Source of the DNA: Ulota crispa
Lineage: Eukaryota > Streptophyta > Bryopsida > Orthotrichales > Orthotrichaceae
Length of the DNA stretch: 64,000 bases
Reading direction: 5' to 3'
Assembly: GCA_963920765.1 (NCBI GenBank)
Contig: OY987245.1
Coordinates: 8,572,727 to 8,636,726 of the forward strand
The notes under the pieces were generated by a model. The model saw only the letters and a list, made by a program, of their open reading frames with translations. It did no database searches and was not told the DNA's origin. Both the position numbers and the translations under genes were made by a program. Of the stretch, positions 21,474 to 32,196 are shown one piece after another. Position 1 is the first letter of the stretch. Every line of letters starts with the position of its first letter.

Positions 21474-23158
21474 AGCCCCTCCACTGATCACATTCCCTCA
21501 AAGAGCCGTCTGTCTAGCACCCAACCTTCTCTTGTGATCTCACGATTCCAAGTATTGGCTGCTGAAGCCAAAGTCTCAAAATTGCTTGCCAATGAGCTAG
21601 TTGGTCATAGCCAAGTACTTGGCTCTCTCTCATGATCTCACAGATTGAGTCCTCGACTAGTGGCTAGAACCTCAGAATTGCTCACCAATTAGCCCAGCCC
21701 GTCAGTCATAGTCTTTTGTCTAGCTCTCTTGTGATCTCACAATTTGAGTCCTGGGCTAGAAGCTAGAACCTCAGAATTGCTCATCAATCACCCCGTCAGT
21801 GTGTAGCCTAGTATCCCAGACCCCACATCTTCCCTTGTACTCTTGGTGGTTGTAGCCAGGGCCTCAAAATTACTCCCCAATCCATTAGTCGACAATAGCC
21901 TAGATCCAGCCCTCTCGTAATCCACATACCCAAAGTCCTTGACAGCCGTAGCTAGAGTCTTGGCCCCCCCTTGTGATCTCACAATTTGAGTCCTCGGCAA
22001 CAGGAGCCAAGAGTCTTAGAATTGCTCATTGATCCCCTCATTGTCCTAGCCTAATCCCTCTCACATCAAGCTTCCAGTCAATAGCCTCGGCATTGCTCAC
22101 CAATCAACACATAGCCATAACCAGCATTCTTGGCATCACCCCTGACTGCCGCCGAGACCCCTCATCTTCCCTTGTGAACTCACAATCCTAAACCTCATTG
22201 GTTGCAGCCAGCAGCCTTGGCAATTGCTCACCAATCTCCAATAGTCACGGCAAACCTTCCAACCCTCTCCGTGAGCTCACACTTGAGCTTGTTGCAGCAA
22301 GCACTGGAGTCTCATTTGCAGCGGCCAGTGTTCAAAGTCTTGGTTGCAGCAGCTAGTGTCCGGATTCTTGTTTGCAGCCAAGAGCCCCCCCGGGTACCAA
22401 TTGGATATTAGGGCTTCCTCCAGGGTTCTGCTCCACCCCAAGGCTTTGGTCCAAGGCTCATGCTCTCAAGCAGCCACAGACCCAAGTCCCGAAGCCCAAC
22501 CAAGGGCCTTTAAGGGGAGGACACAAGCTTTTAACTCCCACCAACCTTCCTTGGCTCTTATAAAGGTTATTCTCTATATCCTAATCCTTGGACTACTAAA
22601 AGTAATCATTCTTTGGGTTTAGTCTAAATTGTGTCATAGTGGACATTTGGATATAAACAATCTCAATTTCTAGTTGGACAAGGAGATATCTTTCGGCATC
22701 TTGGGTCACTAAGAAGGTTAAGGACAAGCCTAACCCAGTAATCTAGTGACCGGCTAACGTTGTTATCATTTGACACGCGTGCGTAACCAAGACCCTTCCA
22801 CTAGTGGGTGTTGTCTACCTAATCCACAAGAGTGTGGTGATCATTTGTCAAGTCAAGGAGAAATGGAGGCCATTAACGACCCGGCAGTAGGATATGTGGG
22901 GCCCCATGACGAGGTATGATCACTTTCACCCCTTCATTTAGTTTATTCACGTTGGTTTACCACTCCACTCTTTAAGCAAGTTCTCCTATTTATTTGTTCA
23001 TCACTATATGGTGTAGGCTCATTAGAAAAGATCCATTGCTTGGAAGGCATCTTTAGTTGGAAATCTACAACCGCAACCACCTTTTTGTTATTTTTCTTGC
23101 TTTTAGAACTCAGTTGTGCTTGCGCTTACTTCTTGAGGGGGAGGTTTGAGCACTCACA
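21474..23158 (+). mobile_element. Solo-LTR-like unit copy 2, right part
   Basis: It resumes copy 2 after the nested copy 3. From 21480 to 22340 it is a degenerate tandem array around CTCAGAATTGCTCACCAAT and TTGTGATCTCACAATTTGAG. The end from about 22780 to 23158 (GTTGTGCTTGCGCTTACTTC, then GAGGGGGAGGTTTGAGCACTC) aligns with the ends of copies 1 and 3. Confidence 0.73.
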
Positions 23159-23163
23159 CCTGC

Positions 23164-23310
23164 TACAAGCATACATTGGCCTCCTACGATTGTAATGTAG
23201 GAAGTGGGAGACAAGTCTAGGGCGCCTAACAGGTGACAGCTACTAGTAATGTGCTTAGAAGCACCAGAATCCAAATACCAGTCTTCCTTGATGCTCTCTA
23301 TAATGCAAGC
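23164..23310 (-). pseudogene. Copia pol: aspartic protease active-site segment
   Basis: Minus-strand codons at about 23248-23290 read DWYLDSGASKHI. DSGAS is the active-site loop of copia aspartic protease, which cleaves the polyprotein. The frame continues as TSSCHLLGALDLSP and VGGQCMLVAG before the LTR-like unit copy 2 interrupts it. Confidence 0.9.
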
Positions 23311-23706
23311 ATTGATGAAGGCAGCATTGTCGTCGGTGGTGTCTTTGTCGTCTTCGTTGTCTTTGAATGCATCAATGCAAGACTGCTAGGGATTGGAGGA
23401 ATTAGCCAGAAGTGCGTCTTTGTCTTCACCGGTAACCTCAGTGAGTTTCACCCGGTGCTGTGGCTGATGCTACTCCATTTGTGTAAGTTTGAGCTAGAGT
23501 TGCCAGATTTAGTCACAAATTGTTGCTTGAGCGCAATCCCTTGCATAATGCCTGGGTTTGCCACATTGGTGGCAAGTAATTGATGTTGATGACAGGGTTG
23601 ACGGGGCGCCTTTGTGTGCGGTGTAGGAGGAGTTGTGGTTGGCAGTTGAGCGTCCTTGAGCTGGGAGAGCAGCTGCTAGGTTGGAACTTGTGCTAAGTTT
23701 GCACAT
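23311..23706 (-). pseudogene. Copia gag: CCHC zinc knuckle
   Basis: The minus strand encodes CHQCGKPRHYARDC at about 23533-23576, a perfect C-X2-C-X4-H-X4-C nucleocapsid knuckle that binds the element RNA. Upstream is an Ala/Ser-rich stretch. The frame is open from 23706 to 23509 and then breaks before the protease. Confidence 0.9.
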
Positions 23707-24422
23707 AGTTCACGTCCTCTTCAAAGTCGCGCTTGCTTTTGTTTGTGCAAGTGATTGCCTCTTGGAGCAAGAGACCCTTGAGCTCTAGGAAAGACAGGGA
23801 TCTTGTTGGCCTTTTCAGACCATCCTGGACGTCGACCACGTACAGGGCAGGCTGTTTAGTGTGATGTCTACTAGCTCTTGATCTGGAGTCACAATCCCAA
23901 GATTGGCGAGCTAGGTGACGAGGGAGTTAATGTCATGTAGGTGGTCGGCTACTAGTTTGCCCTCCGCCATGCAAAGGGTGTAAAACTGTTCCTTGAGGCC
24001 AGGCAACAGGAGGAGCCCTTGACATCACAAATTGATTTGAGCCGAAGCCAAAACTCCAAAGGGTCATCAAGATGAACAATGGCCAAGAGGAGTGAATCAC
24101 GTACCATGTTGGTAATAATGCTGGTGGCGTGGGCTCGCAGGTTGATCTTAGTCTCCGTCGACGCAATCACTATTAGGGTGGACTTGGCGGCCTCTTTGTT
24201 CTTCAAAGGAGTCTTTGACGAGGTTTTGCCGGCGACGCCGTCGCTATAATTGCAAACGCTGGAGGCAATGCTGCTAGAGGTGCTGGCGGCTGGGGTGGGC
24301 TCAATGAATCGCCAAAGCTGGTGTTTCTTGAGGTGTTGGCAAACTCTATAAGCCCAGATGACATAATTGCTAGGGCCCAAAAGCTTGTGAGGTTTTGGGA
24401 CCTCTCTTTCAACAGGGTCCAT
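23707..24422 (-). pseudogene. Copia gag: capsid-like domain
   Basis: The reading frame starts with ATG at 24420-24422 (MDPVEREVPKPHKLLGPSNY). It contains NYVIWAYRVCQHLKKHQLW, matching the W-containing N-terminal block of copia Gag, and later LLLAIVHLDDPLEFWLRLKS. Around 24010 the frame shifts. The continuation reads MAEGKLVADHLHDINSLVT, then TAG where glutamine is expected, then LANLGIVTPDQELVDITLNSL. Gag would form the particle around the element RNA. Confidence 0.87.
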
Positions 24423-24532
24423 ACCTGCTAAAAACTAAGACAGAAGATGGAATTTGTACCAACAACGGGTTGCCTGCTAACACGTCTGCGGGAAGAAGGA
24501 GCAAATACATATGAGACACTCTTGAGGTCGTC

Positions 24533-24549
24533 GCCTTGCTCTGCTACCA
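24533..24549 (-). other. Primer-binding site (initiator tRNA-Met type)
   Basis: Minus-strand sequence TGGTAGCAGAGCAAGGC lies immediately inside the 5' LTR. The usual plant site is TGGTATCAGAGC, so there is one mismatch in the first 12 bases. It is where the tRNA primer starts reverse transcription. Confidence 0.9.
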
Positions 24550-24696
24550 TGTAGAATACTAAGCAAGAGAAGAATGATTGCTCTGTTTATTTAATGGAAA
24601 GGTACACATATATATGTTTGTGCTTAACCTAATTTGTTCTTGTGGATCAGTTCATCCGGTTACCAGAGGAAATAACCCTAACTATTGATACTAACA
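24550..24696 (-). repeat. 5' LTR of the copia element (147 bp)
   Basis: Pairs with 9432-9575. It begins (minus-strand end) with TGTTAGTATCAATAG and ends TATTCTACA, so the LTR has TG...CA ends with a short inverted TGT/ACA. A TATATATG stretch near 24610 may be the promoter. Confidence 0.92.
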
Positions 24697-24701
24697 AAAA
24701 A

Positions 24702-25447
24702 GGTGACCACAACTATAGTAAAATTCACTCAAAACTTCCATCCTACGTAGAAATTGTGCCATGACTACAAATTTGTACAACCGTAGTGTGCTTGCATTTG
24801 CTTTTTCTTTTCCCCCTTTTTGAGTTTCATACTTTTGGTGACTCATAGCCACCCAATTCTTCACATCCAATGCTTTATAATGTAGAATTTAAAAAATTCC
24901 AATGACTTTTCACCCTCCATTTGGGTGGCTTCTCCTCTCCCTTCCACCCTCTCTAATATAATCATGAGACAAACAACCCGTTTTTTACAATAGAAATAGA
25001 TAGAAATTGTTACTAATGATATGAGGTTTTGTTTTATTATATACAATTTTTGAAAATTAGTTTTTTAATACATCTAAAAATGGTTTTCATATAAATTAAT
25101 GGACTGTGAAAAATCTTTACTACTACCGGTTACTTTGTTTTTGATCATTTTTTTCTTTTTACTTCCTTTTCCTTTGTTCTTAATTAGCCATTAAATGAAA
25201 CTAAGTCATCTACGTTCGTAAGTTGTGTGTCTAAGTAAAAATTCATAAATTCATAAATCTGCATTGGATACAAGACTGAATCTGAGCAAAGCTATTGAGC
25301 GTAGCTTTTCACAATGCGTAGTAATAATAATAATCAAAAAAATCAGATTGGCCTTTGGTAAAAATGAAGGAAAAAACTGCATCTCCTAAGTTACTCGGGG
25401 TTGAGGACAGGTACCCCGCCCCTTCACCCTCGGTGGCCTGTGCCTCC
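24702..25447. other. AT-rich spacer, nothing recognised
   Basis: A 61-codon minus frame at 24861-25046 has no recognisable content. No paired repeats seen. Confidence 0.5.
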
Positions 25448-25765
25448 AAGGCCATCTCCACTAGTAGTTCAAACACGCTCAAAGTGGATGAAAAGTGTTG
25501 AGGCCTTTCTCAAAACCTTCTCAAGTCATTTTGTCCTATCGTGTCTAGCAAGGGCCTTTCAAGCCACTATTCATTCATTATTCATCTTAAGTTTTAGTGA
25601 GCTTTATCCTCTACTTTTCTTGAGAAATGATCAACTGCTTATTTATGGGGTGTGTTGGAGTGTAAGGCCACGTTCTTGAAGAGCATGGGTGGAGATCAAG
25701 GGGCTTGAAGGCCGGCCAAAACAGGTGGAAAACTTTGAAAGAGCCCAATTTGGTGGAGATGCTCC
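25448..25765. mobile_element. TIR element with AGAGCATCTCCA-type ends, copy A
   Basis: About 320 bases that align along their length with 47822-48139. Shared landmarks are CTCAAAGTGGATGAAAAGTG, CAAGTCATTTTGTCCTAT, CAAGCCACTATTCATTCATT, GGGTGTGTTGGAGTG and GGTGGAGATCAAGGGGCTTG. The ends, CCATCTCCACTAG and TGGTGGAGATGCTCC, are inverted relatives. Frames over this region in either direction are repeat-derived. Confidence 0.75.
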
Positions 25766-26774
25766 AAATCAAGTGACTTGCAATATTAAACGGGAACATG
25801 GTATGGTCATTTTGATACACCCTAGGTAGGGGCGGTGAGGTTATGCTCAGCCCCTGCCCTGACCCGCGGGTTATCCAAGCGTGAGTTACTGGCCACCTCC
25901 AACCAAAGGCGGGCACGGTTTTTATTTGATCATCTGACCAATGGCTATGTGGCATTCTTTGAAATGGTTTGTAGCTTGCAAACTCCATCCTATTTTTGGC
26001 TGGAGTTGAAGGTGGCCCATATACATGAATTTTTGCAACATCATGAGATTTTTTTGTAGGCAAAAAAGTATTCATTGACCTTTTTTGAAAACATCCAAAT
26101 AACCATTGCTTAATTACTGCATGCAATTGGATTGGACAATACCTCAAACAACTTTAAAATGATGGCATCAATTTTCAATTTGATAAGAATTAAATGAAAG
26201 CCTAGGCTGCAATGCAATTTTCATTATTGCAATTTGGCATTTTTTGATTATTTTTTTCCTTTTCTTTCTATAGGCTTGAAGCTAGCTTCTTTCTAATTTT
26301 TTTTAAGGCAATTGGGCCTTAAATTGCCCCAAAAAAAGACCCTAGGGCAGGGTGCCGGACGACGCTATTTGGTGAGCTTAGAGTGGCAAGCCAAGAATAT
26401 GTGAGTAGTGAGCCAAGATTTGATGGGCAGCAAAAATATTTGGAGAAAAAAAAAAAACAAAATTTTAGAGAATGACTTATTTTTGTATAGAGATAACATG
26501 TTTTTTTTAAGTTTTTATGTTGTGTAATATTTTTCCTATGACTATGGAAATTGAAAGCCCTATGACCATGGGCAGATAGCTATGGGTTATTTGGCTTAGT
26601 TGTTGATGAAAAAAACTTGAAATGGTTCTTTGTGTACATTTTTGAATAGAAAGCAATATGGCAAAAAAAACATATTATAGAGAAATCACTAATTGAATAA
26701 TGAAGAAAATGACAAATAAGAAGTAGCCTCCACACAAGAATCACCTTGAAATATATGTTGTACAAAAGCAACTA
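25766..26774. other. Unassigned sequence
   Basis: A minus-strand frame at 25611-26147 is open for 178 codons but covers the right part of the repeat above and has no recognisable domain. The rest is AT-rich. Confidence 0.45.
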
Positions 26775-27389
26775 TCAAGTACAAAGATGCATGGTAGGTG
26801 TCATCAATAGGCGTTTCACCTCCAAAAAACTAAAGGTATGTGCATATATAAAAGGGCCGCTTTTAGGGCCTACCTTACAAACTACGGTGAATATATAATA
26901 GAAATGCTTACAATGCACCCATTGACCACATTTGCCAAGCGCCCCTATAAGCATCTCTTTCAAATAAAAGATATGTGCAGCCAGGAAACAACTCAATGGT
27001 AAGCAAGTATGCTCTATCTTGTTTCCTAATTCTGATTGAAATGTAACTATGCACCCTAATCTTGAATGAGGAATGAGGATGACCTTCTGAATTTGACCAC
27101 AAATCAAATTGGCTAATGCACAATTATTTGATTGTTTGGTCATACACCCCTTCAAACTACGCCGTGTAGGCTTTCCGAACCTTGTTTTAGGGTGCTCATC
27201 TGGAAGTGCAGGAGATGGGTACCTTGACAAGTCAATGGTTACAGATGAGTAGCCAAAAATGAGTCTTGAAGAAATCTTTTGGCATTGAAGGAGTTGAAAT
27301 CTAACTTGCTCAAACGCCAAAATCTCCTTGGTGCTCAAATTTGTACCAAATTTCATTGGCCAAATTTCCGATTTGTACCTTTGACACAA
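26775..27389 (-). CDS. Open frame of 204 codons, function unknown, doubtful
   Basis: This is one of the longer uninterrupted frames outside recognised elements. It starts MCQRYKSEIWPMKFGTN and ends MTPTMHLCT. I recognise no domain, signal peptide or transmembrane segment. Residue use is mixed (several Cys, His and Lys), and no splice sites or neighbouring exons support it. In sequence of this composition a frame of this length can occur by chance, so I list it only as a candidate. Confidence 0.2.
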   Translation of the reverse strand: MCQRYKSEIWPMKFGTNLSTKEILAFEQVRFQLLQCQKISSRLIFGYSSVTIDLSRYPSPALPDEHPKTRFGKPTRRSLKGCMTKQSNNCALANLICGQIQKVILIPHSRLGCIVTFQSELGNKIEHTCLPLSCFLAAHIFYLKEMLIGALGKCGQWVHCKHFYYIFTVVCKVGPKSGPFIYAHTFSFLEVKRLLMTPTMHLCT

Positions 27390-30300
27390 TGGTTGATGTT
27401 ATCGTTGCAAAAATAAAATTTGCATCACTTCCACCTTGTTTTTTCTGAAGTTTGTCATGCCACCAATATATGTTGGAGCTATTGTATTACAATTTTATTG
27501 CACAATTCAAGTTGTGCACTTCTTCATTGTATTGGTTTGTTGTGCAAAGCATGCCTTTCTTGAACATCTAGAGAAACGAGCTATGTGCCATTCACTCTCA
27601 TCACATGTAGTCTCCATAATAGAAATTACATGACCTATAGGAAGTGGAAGACAATTATTGGTTGCAAAACCTAAAACAGGCTCAAAAGGCAAACCATGTG
27701 AAGAACAATCTTCAGAGATATGTGATAAAATGCCATTGTTAGCGTGTACAATTGTCCTTTGAATTCTAGCTCAAGATCGTAAGTAGTTCACTTTGTCTAG
27801 ATGGTGGGATTTTGACTTTGACCCATGAGGAATGTGGGCCTTTTGCTTCAAGGACCCAAAAACTTCCTCCCCTTCAAAATGCAGCTAACGAGTGCAAAAC
27901 TCACTTGCAATGGGAACTTGATCTATCATGACATTTAGTCTTGCAGGGTCTCATGATTGAACGGCAAAACAATGAGCAGCATGCATTTGCAACTCCTCCC
28001 TTCTTAGCCATTGTCCACCATGGTCACCCTGCAAAAATTGATTGTACTGTACAACCTGTAGAGAAGCACAAACATAATCGTCCACAATTGCAACATACAA
28101 ATCAAGACCACAATTTTGTGATTGCTGGAACCACTTGTTGTGGATTGACTTTGCCAAATTACAAGATGACATCTTAGCACATTTGTCATCACTTAGTTTC
28201 TACAGGAAAAACATTAGAATATTAGTAAACAACCAAATGAAAAAACCAAGAAGAAGATTTTGAGAAGCTAAATTACAAGCAGGTCTTTTAGCTAAAGAAA
28301 ACATACTAGGGTCTATAGCGGCAAGGTTTATTGTTATGTACAAGACCACAAGGGACAACGTGGGGACAGCTACGAAGGTGGCTTAGTTTCATGTCACAAC
28401 TTCCAACGTTCTAAAAAGGGTCTCGAGGCCGAGAGGGTTGGCCTTGGCATCAAAGTTGTGCACCAAGTGAGGACATTTGTCAGTTAAAGAAGGGTCTTGG
28501 GGTCGAGAGGGCTTGTCCTCACAACTAAGTTGTGTGCCCATTGCTTAATGAGAACATTTGGCAATAAAGGGAGTATCTCTTGGCCAAGGCAATTGACCTA
28601 TACGGTTAGGTCTTAAAGCCACCGGGAAAACATAATGGATGTGCTTCACGGTAGTACAAATACTTGGCTAATAGAATCAGAGACAAGAAAGAAGATAAAA
28701 TTAAGGTAAAGTTGGAGGGACCAAATTATGTACCAAATGCATGAAACCACCCCACTAGCAATAATAAAAATACTAGAATGCTAACCACAAGTCAAGACAA
28801 GGAATTGCCTCATGGGTTCCAGTGCCAAAAGAAAGCCACTACGCTCGGATTGCATAATATCTTGTCTCCACTTTGGCAAGCATGGGTGAGTTCTTGTATT
28901 GTTTGTAAAGTTGAAAATGTTGGTGTTGCAGATCAAAGCAAATGTCTGCCTTTGTATGTTTTTTTTAAGACTGCATCCAGTGGAGTAAACAAGTGCGCTC
29001 AAGCTCTAGCATGGGAACATTTGGATCACCAAAATTGTAAACTTGGCAAACATCATTCTAATTTGTTTGGGCGTTGTCTGCCATGAATCCTTCAAAATTT
29101 GCAGGGAAGACACCGTTTTGGTAGCAAATTTTGTTCACATTCCTCCAAAAGAGTATTTGAGTTGCAGTCTCTTTTGATTGCATATCACAAAGCTGCACCC
29201 GACATAATGTGGAATCATACACATGGCATGCCATGTGAGTTACCTAGAATCTAGCAACCTGGATTACATTTAAAACTATTTCAAGATTTAGAGGTGCGTC
29301 TTGAACCAAAATTAGTGTTTTGGATTTCTAGAGATTTCAACTTGGAAAGAGAAAAATAAGTATTTGGTTTTGCAAGGTTTGTACGGATAGTGAGAGATAG
29401 TGACTTTGAGTTTCTGTCATTGATGCTTATAAATTTAGGAGGCTGAAAACCAACGTTATGACTTTTGGCTTGGAAGTGACGCTCTCGTATACAAGATAGG
29501 ATTTGCTTTGTTAAAAGTTGTGCCACAAAAGGAGGATACACAAGCTAATCTAGACAACGCCTAATATATTTCATGACAAGGTAGAACTTGCTTGTAAGTC
29601 TCCAATTAAAATTGAGCGTGATTTAGCAATGTTCAAATGCGCAACACGACTTTGAACACCATGGGGCTGCTCTTGTGCCTGAGACAAGGTCTTTGTACCG
29701 TGAAGTTGTGCAACAATTAACTAAAATCAAGTTGGTAATGAAATATGACAGTTTGGAATTAGCAAAATTTGAGCAATTTCTCATAACTTTTCAGCTCAAG
29801 TAATTTTCATCTGGTATATCCAATCTTTGCACAAGTTTAGAAGTAAGAGGGCCAGTCTCATGAACAAGATGGTCTCTTAGTTCCAAAGTCCGGGATCATT
29901 TGCATTACCTACTGCCAATAGCTACACGACTTGGGAGTTAAGTTTGGCACCATCATGTACAAGAGAGGGGCAAGGAACCTTCAAGTCTTGGAGCAACTAT
30001 TGTCAACTAGTCCCACTGTGGCACAACTTGGCAAGCCAGAAGATTACTCTCGTGTGTGAGAGAGGAATCCAAAACCTTCAAGTCTTGGAGAGCATCTTGC
30101 TTGCCATCTCCACCATGGCACAACTTGGCTCTCTAGGAGATCACTCTTGTGTGCAAGAGGGGAGCCCCGGTGGTTCAAGACCTTCTGCCTTTATGGGTCA
30201 CGTGGTCAATTTTGGACCCACTATTATAGCATAGTTGATAAGAGTTCAAGGACGGCATGATTGCGGACAGCATAGTCTTAGCAAGAGAGTGTGTCCATGT

Positions 30301-30430
30301 ATACAATATTATCTAGCAAAATAGGAACTGGAGTATAAGCATGGCCAAATTGTAGGAGTGAAGCAAATCACTTTGATGTTATGTACTCATTGCAGCAAAT
30401 TTGTCGTGATTGCAATATCCAAGGTACCCA
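27390..30430. other. Unassigned sequence with two imperfect tandem duplications
   Basis: No gene recognised. Around 28410-28560, AGGGTCTCGAGGCCGAGAGGG is followed about 95 bases later by AGGGTCTTGGGGTCGAGAGGG. At about 29945-30165 a unit near 107 bases (CTTCAAGTCTTGGAG, later TGGCACAACTTGGC, later CAAGAGAGG) is repeated at least twice. A frame at 29944-30234 follows that repeat and is not evidence of a gene. Confidence 0.6.
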
Positions 30431-31113
30431 CACTTGAGTATTTGATGGAGTTCCAAGTTTAAAGAATGGTTGTGATCTTATCATTCCAAATCTTTTGGAT
30501 GACCTTCCAATTCCAAGGCTTTCTGGACCTAATTCTGAGGTTCCATTATGGAAAGCAAGAAACTTGGGTATCTCGAAAGTATTTTGGATTTTGATGCAAA
30601 TTTTTTATACGACTATGGAGCTGCAATATTATTTCATGCCTCCTTTGATGAGATGGATCACTATGTCAAGCGCTTACTCAAGACATTTGGGTTCAAGTTA
30701 CTCAAAGAGTGGTTTGGAGCAAACCAAATGCATCTAACAAATGCAAGTGACTATGCAAAATCAATAAGTGTATTCTTCTATTGATTTTCAATGTTTGAGT
30801 TTAAGTTGTTCTTCTACATGCTTGGATACTAACAACTTCTTATATGTATTTGCAAACACTTCAATTTACTACCAAGTTACTTGTGCATAATCTGAAAGCG
30901 CCGCTACGGTCCAACTTTCAATTCAGACGAATCCTGAGGCTGAGATTGCATGTATTAATGTTTGCAAAAACAATATTGTCCTGAACTATGTCATAAAGGA
31001 TACACAAGTTCATTTCAGGGGTCAGCCCTTAAGGGGCACAGTCCTCTTATAGCTACTAGTCTAGGCTACTACTCTCCTTGGAGATGTTGTGATTGATTGT
31101 ATAGCTGCATGCG

Positions 31114-31225
31114 GTATGTCATTTATTAATCTTCTATATTTTGTGTCTTTTGATATACTTTATATTTGTAGTATGTGGTTTCTTTACCCTTGTCTTTACC
31201 AATGTTTGCTTGTTGTTGTTTGTAG
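31114..31225 (+). other. Spliceosomal intron in the methyltransferase relic
   Basis: GTATGT donor at 31114 and TTTGTAG acceptor ending at 31225, with a pyrimidine-rich end. Removing it joins GDVVIDCIAAC and GSTQACRDSG inside one motif, with a codon split after its first base. Confidence 0.75.
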
Positions 31226-31442
31226 GAGGTAGCACTCAAGCTTGTCGTGACTCAGGTCGGCACATAGTTGCAATGGAGGAAGACAAGCTTGTTTTTGACA
31301 ATCATTTGTTGCCAATGGCATGAGAGGCTACAGCTAGTTCTGCTAAGAGGCAGCAAGTATCTTCATCTACTCCTTCAGTTGATTCCAAAGAGGCAAATTT
31401 TGACAAAGAAGATGTACATGTTTTCCTCAATCAATTCTGCAA

Positions 31443-31539
31443 GTAAGTTTCTCCCTTCCTTTATTAATGTCTTTTCTTTTTTGATTCTTTATCATGTAAA
31501 TTTGTTCTTGATCCTAATTTCTAAACCATTTTTTTGCAG
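31443..31539 (+). other. Second spliceosomal intron in the methyltransferase relic
   Basis: GTAAGT donor, T-rich tract and TTTTTTTGCAG acceptor. The frame continues across it as NQFC then PSIEDNFVMPCY, with the codon split after its second base. Confidence 0.75.
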
Positions 31540-32077
31540 CCCAAGCATAGAGGACAATTTTGTGATGCCTTGTTATGCACAGGCCACAGTCCATGTCATG
31601 GAAAAATATGGCGTAGTTAAAAATTCTTTGAGGCCTTTTCGTGGAGATTATAGAATGCGTTGCTTTCTCCAAATTTTTGCAATGGAGTCTAATTCAAGCG
31701 AGGCAAAAGCTTATGTGGAAGCTAGCTTGAGTATTAGAGGAATCTCTTTGTCAAGTTCCCTATCACTTTCAGTTGTGAACTTGGACAGCAGTTATGATGA
31801 TTTGGAGATTTTTTCTTCATCAGCCTCATATTAGAGAGTTCAAAAACTCTCTTATTTTGTTTTCAATGAGTTTTTTGGGTGTCTCTAACTATATTAAGTA
31901 TGCTCTCATTTGATTTCTTCTTTATTTCTTGTGTTGATCACTAGTTTTGGAAACTTGCATTTGCTCATTGGAACTACATCATATTACTTCTTCTTTGCTC
32001 TTGAAATTTTCTTCAACATCTTGAATATGCTCACAACCACTACTATGGGTTAATTTTTAAATTTTATGGCTTTTGCT

Positions 32078-32196
32078 CACTACAAGAAAATGGGCATTTT
32101 ATGACTCTAAGTTATGACTATTGTGAGTCATTCAAAATTCTAAATGACTCATGACAATCATAAGTCAGAGTCATAAAATGCCCATTTTCTTGTGAG
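32078..32196. mobile_element. CACTA-derived MITE (119 bp)
   Basis: The left end is CACTACAAGAAAATGGGC, the hallmark end of plant CACTA (En/Spm) transposons. The right end in reverse complement is CTCACAAGAAAATGGGC. Nearly the whole element folds back (GCATTTTATGACTC with its complement, ATGACTATTGTGAGTCATT with its complement). Non-autonomous. Confidence 0.85.

Larger units (their letters stand above)
9432..24696 (-). mobile_element. Ty1/copia LTR retrotransposon, decayed and carrying nested insertions
   Basis: The element is bounded by two ~145-bp direct repeats beginning TGTAGAATA and ending ACTAACA. It is flanked on both sides by AAAAA (9427-9431 and 24697-24701), a 5-bp target duplication. 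A primer-binding site adjoins the right LTR and a polypurine tract the left LTR, so transcription runs right to left. The minus strand reads in copia order: gag, zinc knuckle, protease, integrase, reverse transcriptase, RNase H. Three copies of a 3.2-kb LTR-like unit interrupt it. Without them the element is about 5.4 kb, a normal copia length. All coding parts carry stops and frameshifts, so it cannot move by itself. Confidence 0.93.
30440..31834 (+). pseudogene. Relic of a bacterial-type N4/N6 DNA methyltransferase gene with introns
   Basis: Four coding blocks are visible. 30440-30780 (a frameshift near 30570 joins two frames) gives NFLYDYGAAILFHASF and GFKLLKEWFGANQMHL. About 30890-31113 ends GDVVIDCIAAC. 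31226-31442 reads GSTQACRDSGRHIVAMEEDK, and 31540-31834 ends at TAG. Introns 31114-31225 and 31443-31539 have GTATGT/TTTGTAG and GTAAGT/TTTGCAG borders, and the protein joins across them. The joined D-V-V-I-D...G-G-S-T...G-R-H-I-V-A segment resembles motif I of beta-class N4/N6-adenine/cytosine methyltransferases, which lies near the C terminus and binds S-adenosylmethionine. In-frame TAG at 31050 and 31062 and TGA at 31321 break it. No DPPY catalytic motif is visible, so the 5' part may be missing or too decayed to see. Confidence 0.6.

Noticed and set aside
25611-26147. 178-codon minus-strand open frame
   Set aside because: Its 3' half overlaps the transposable repeat shared with 47822-48139 and no domain is visible. 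Likely chance.
29944-30234. 96-codon plus-strand frame
   Set aside because: It spans a ~107-bp imperfect tandem duplication, which accounts for the repeated residues.
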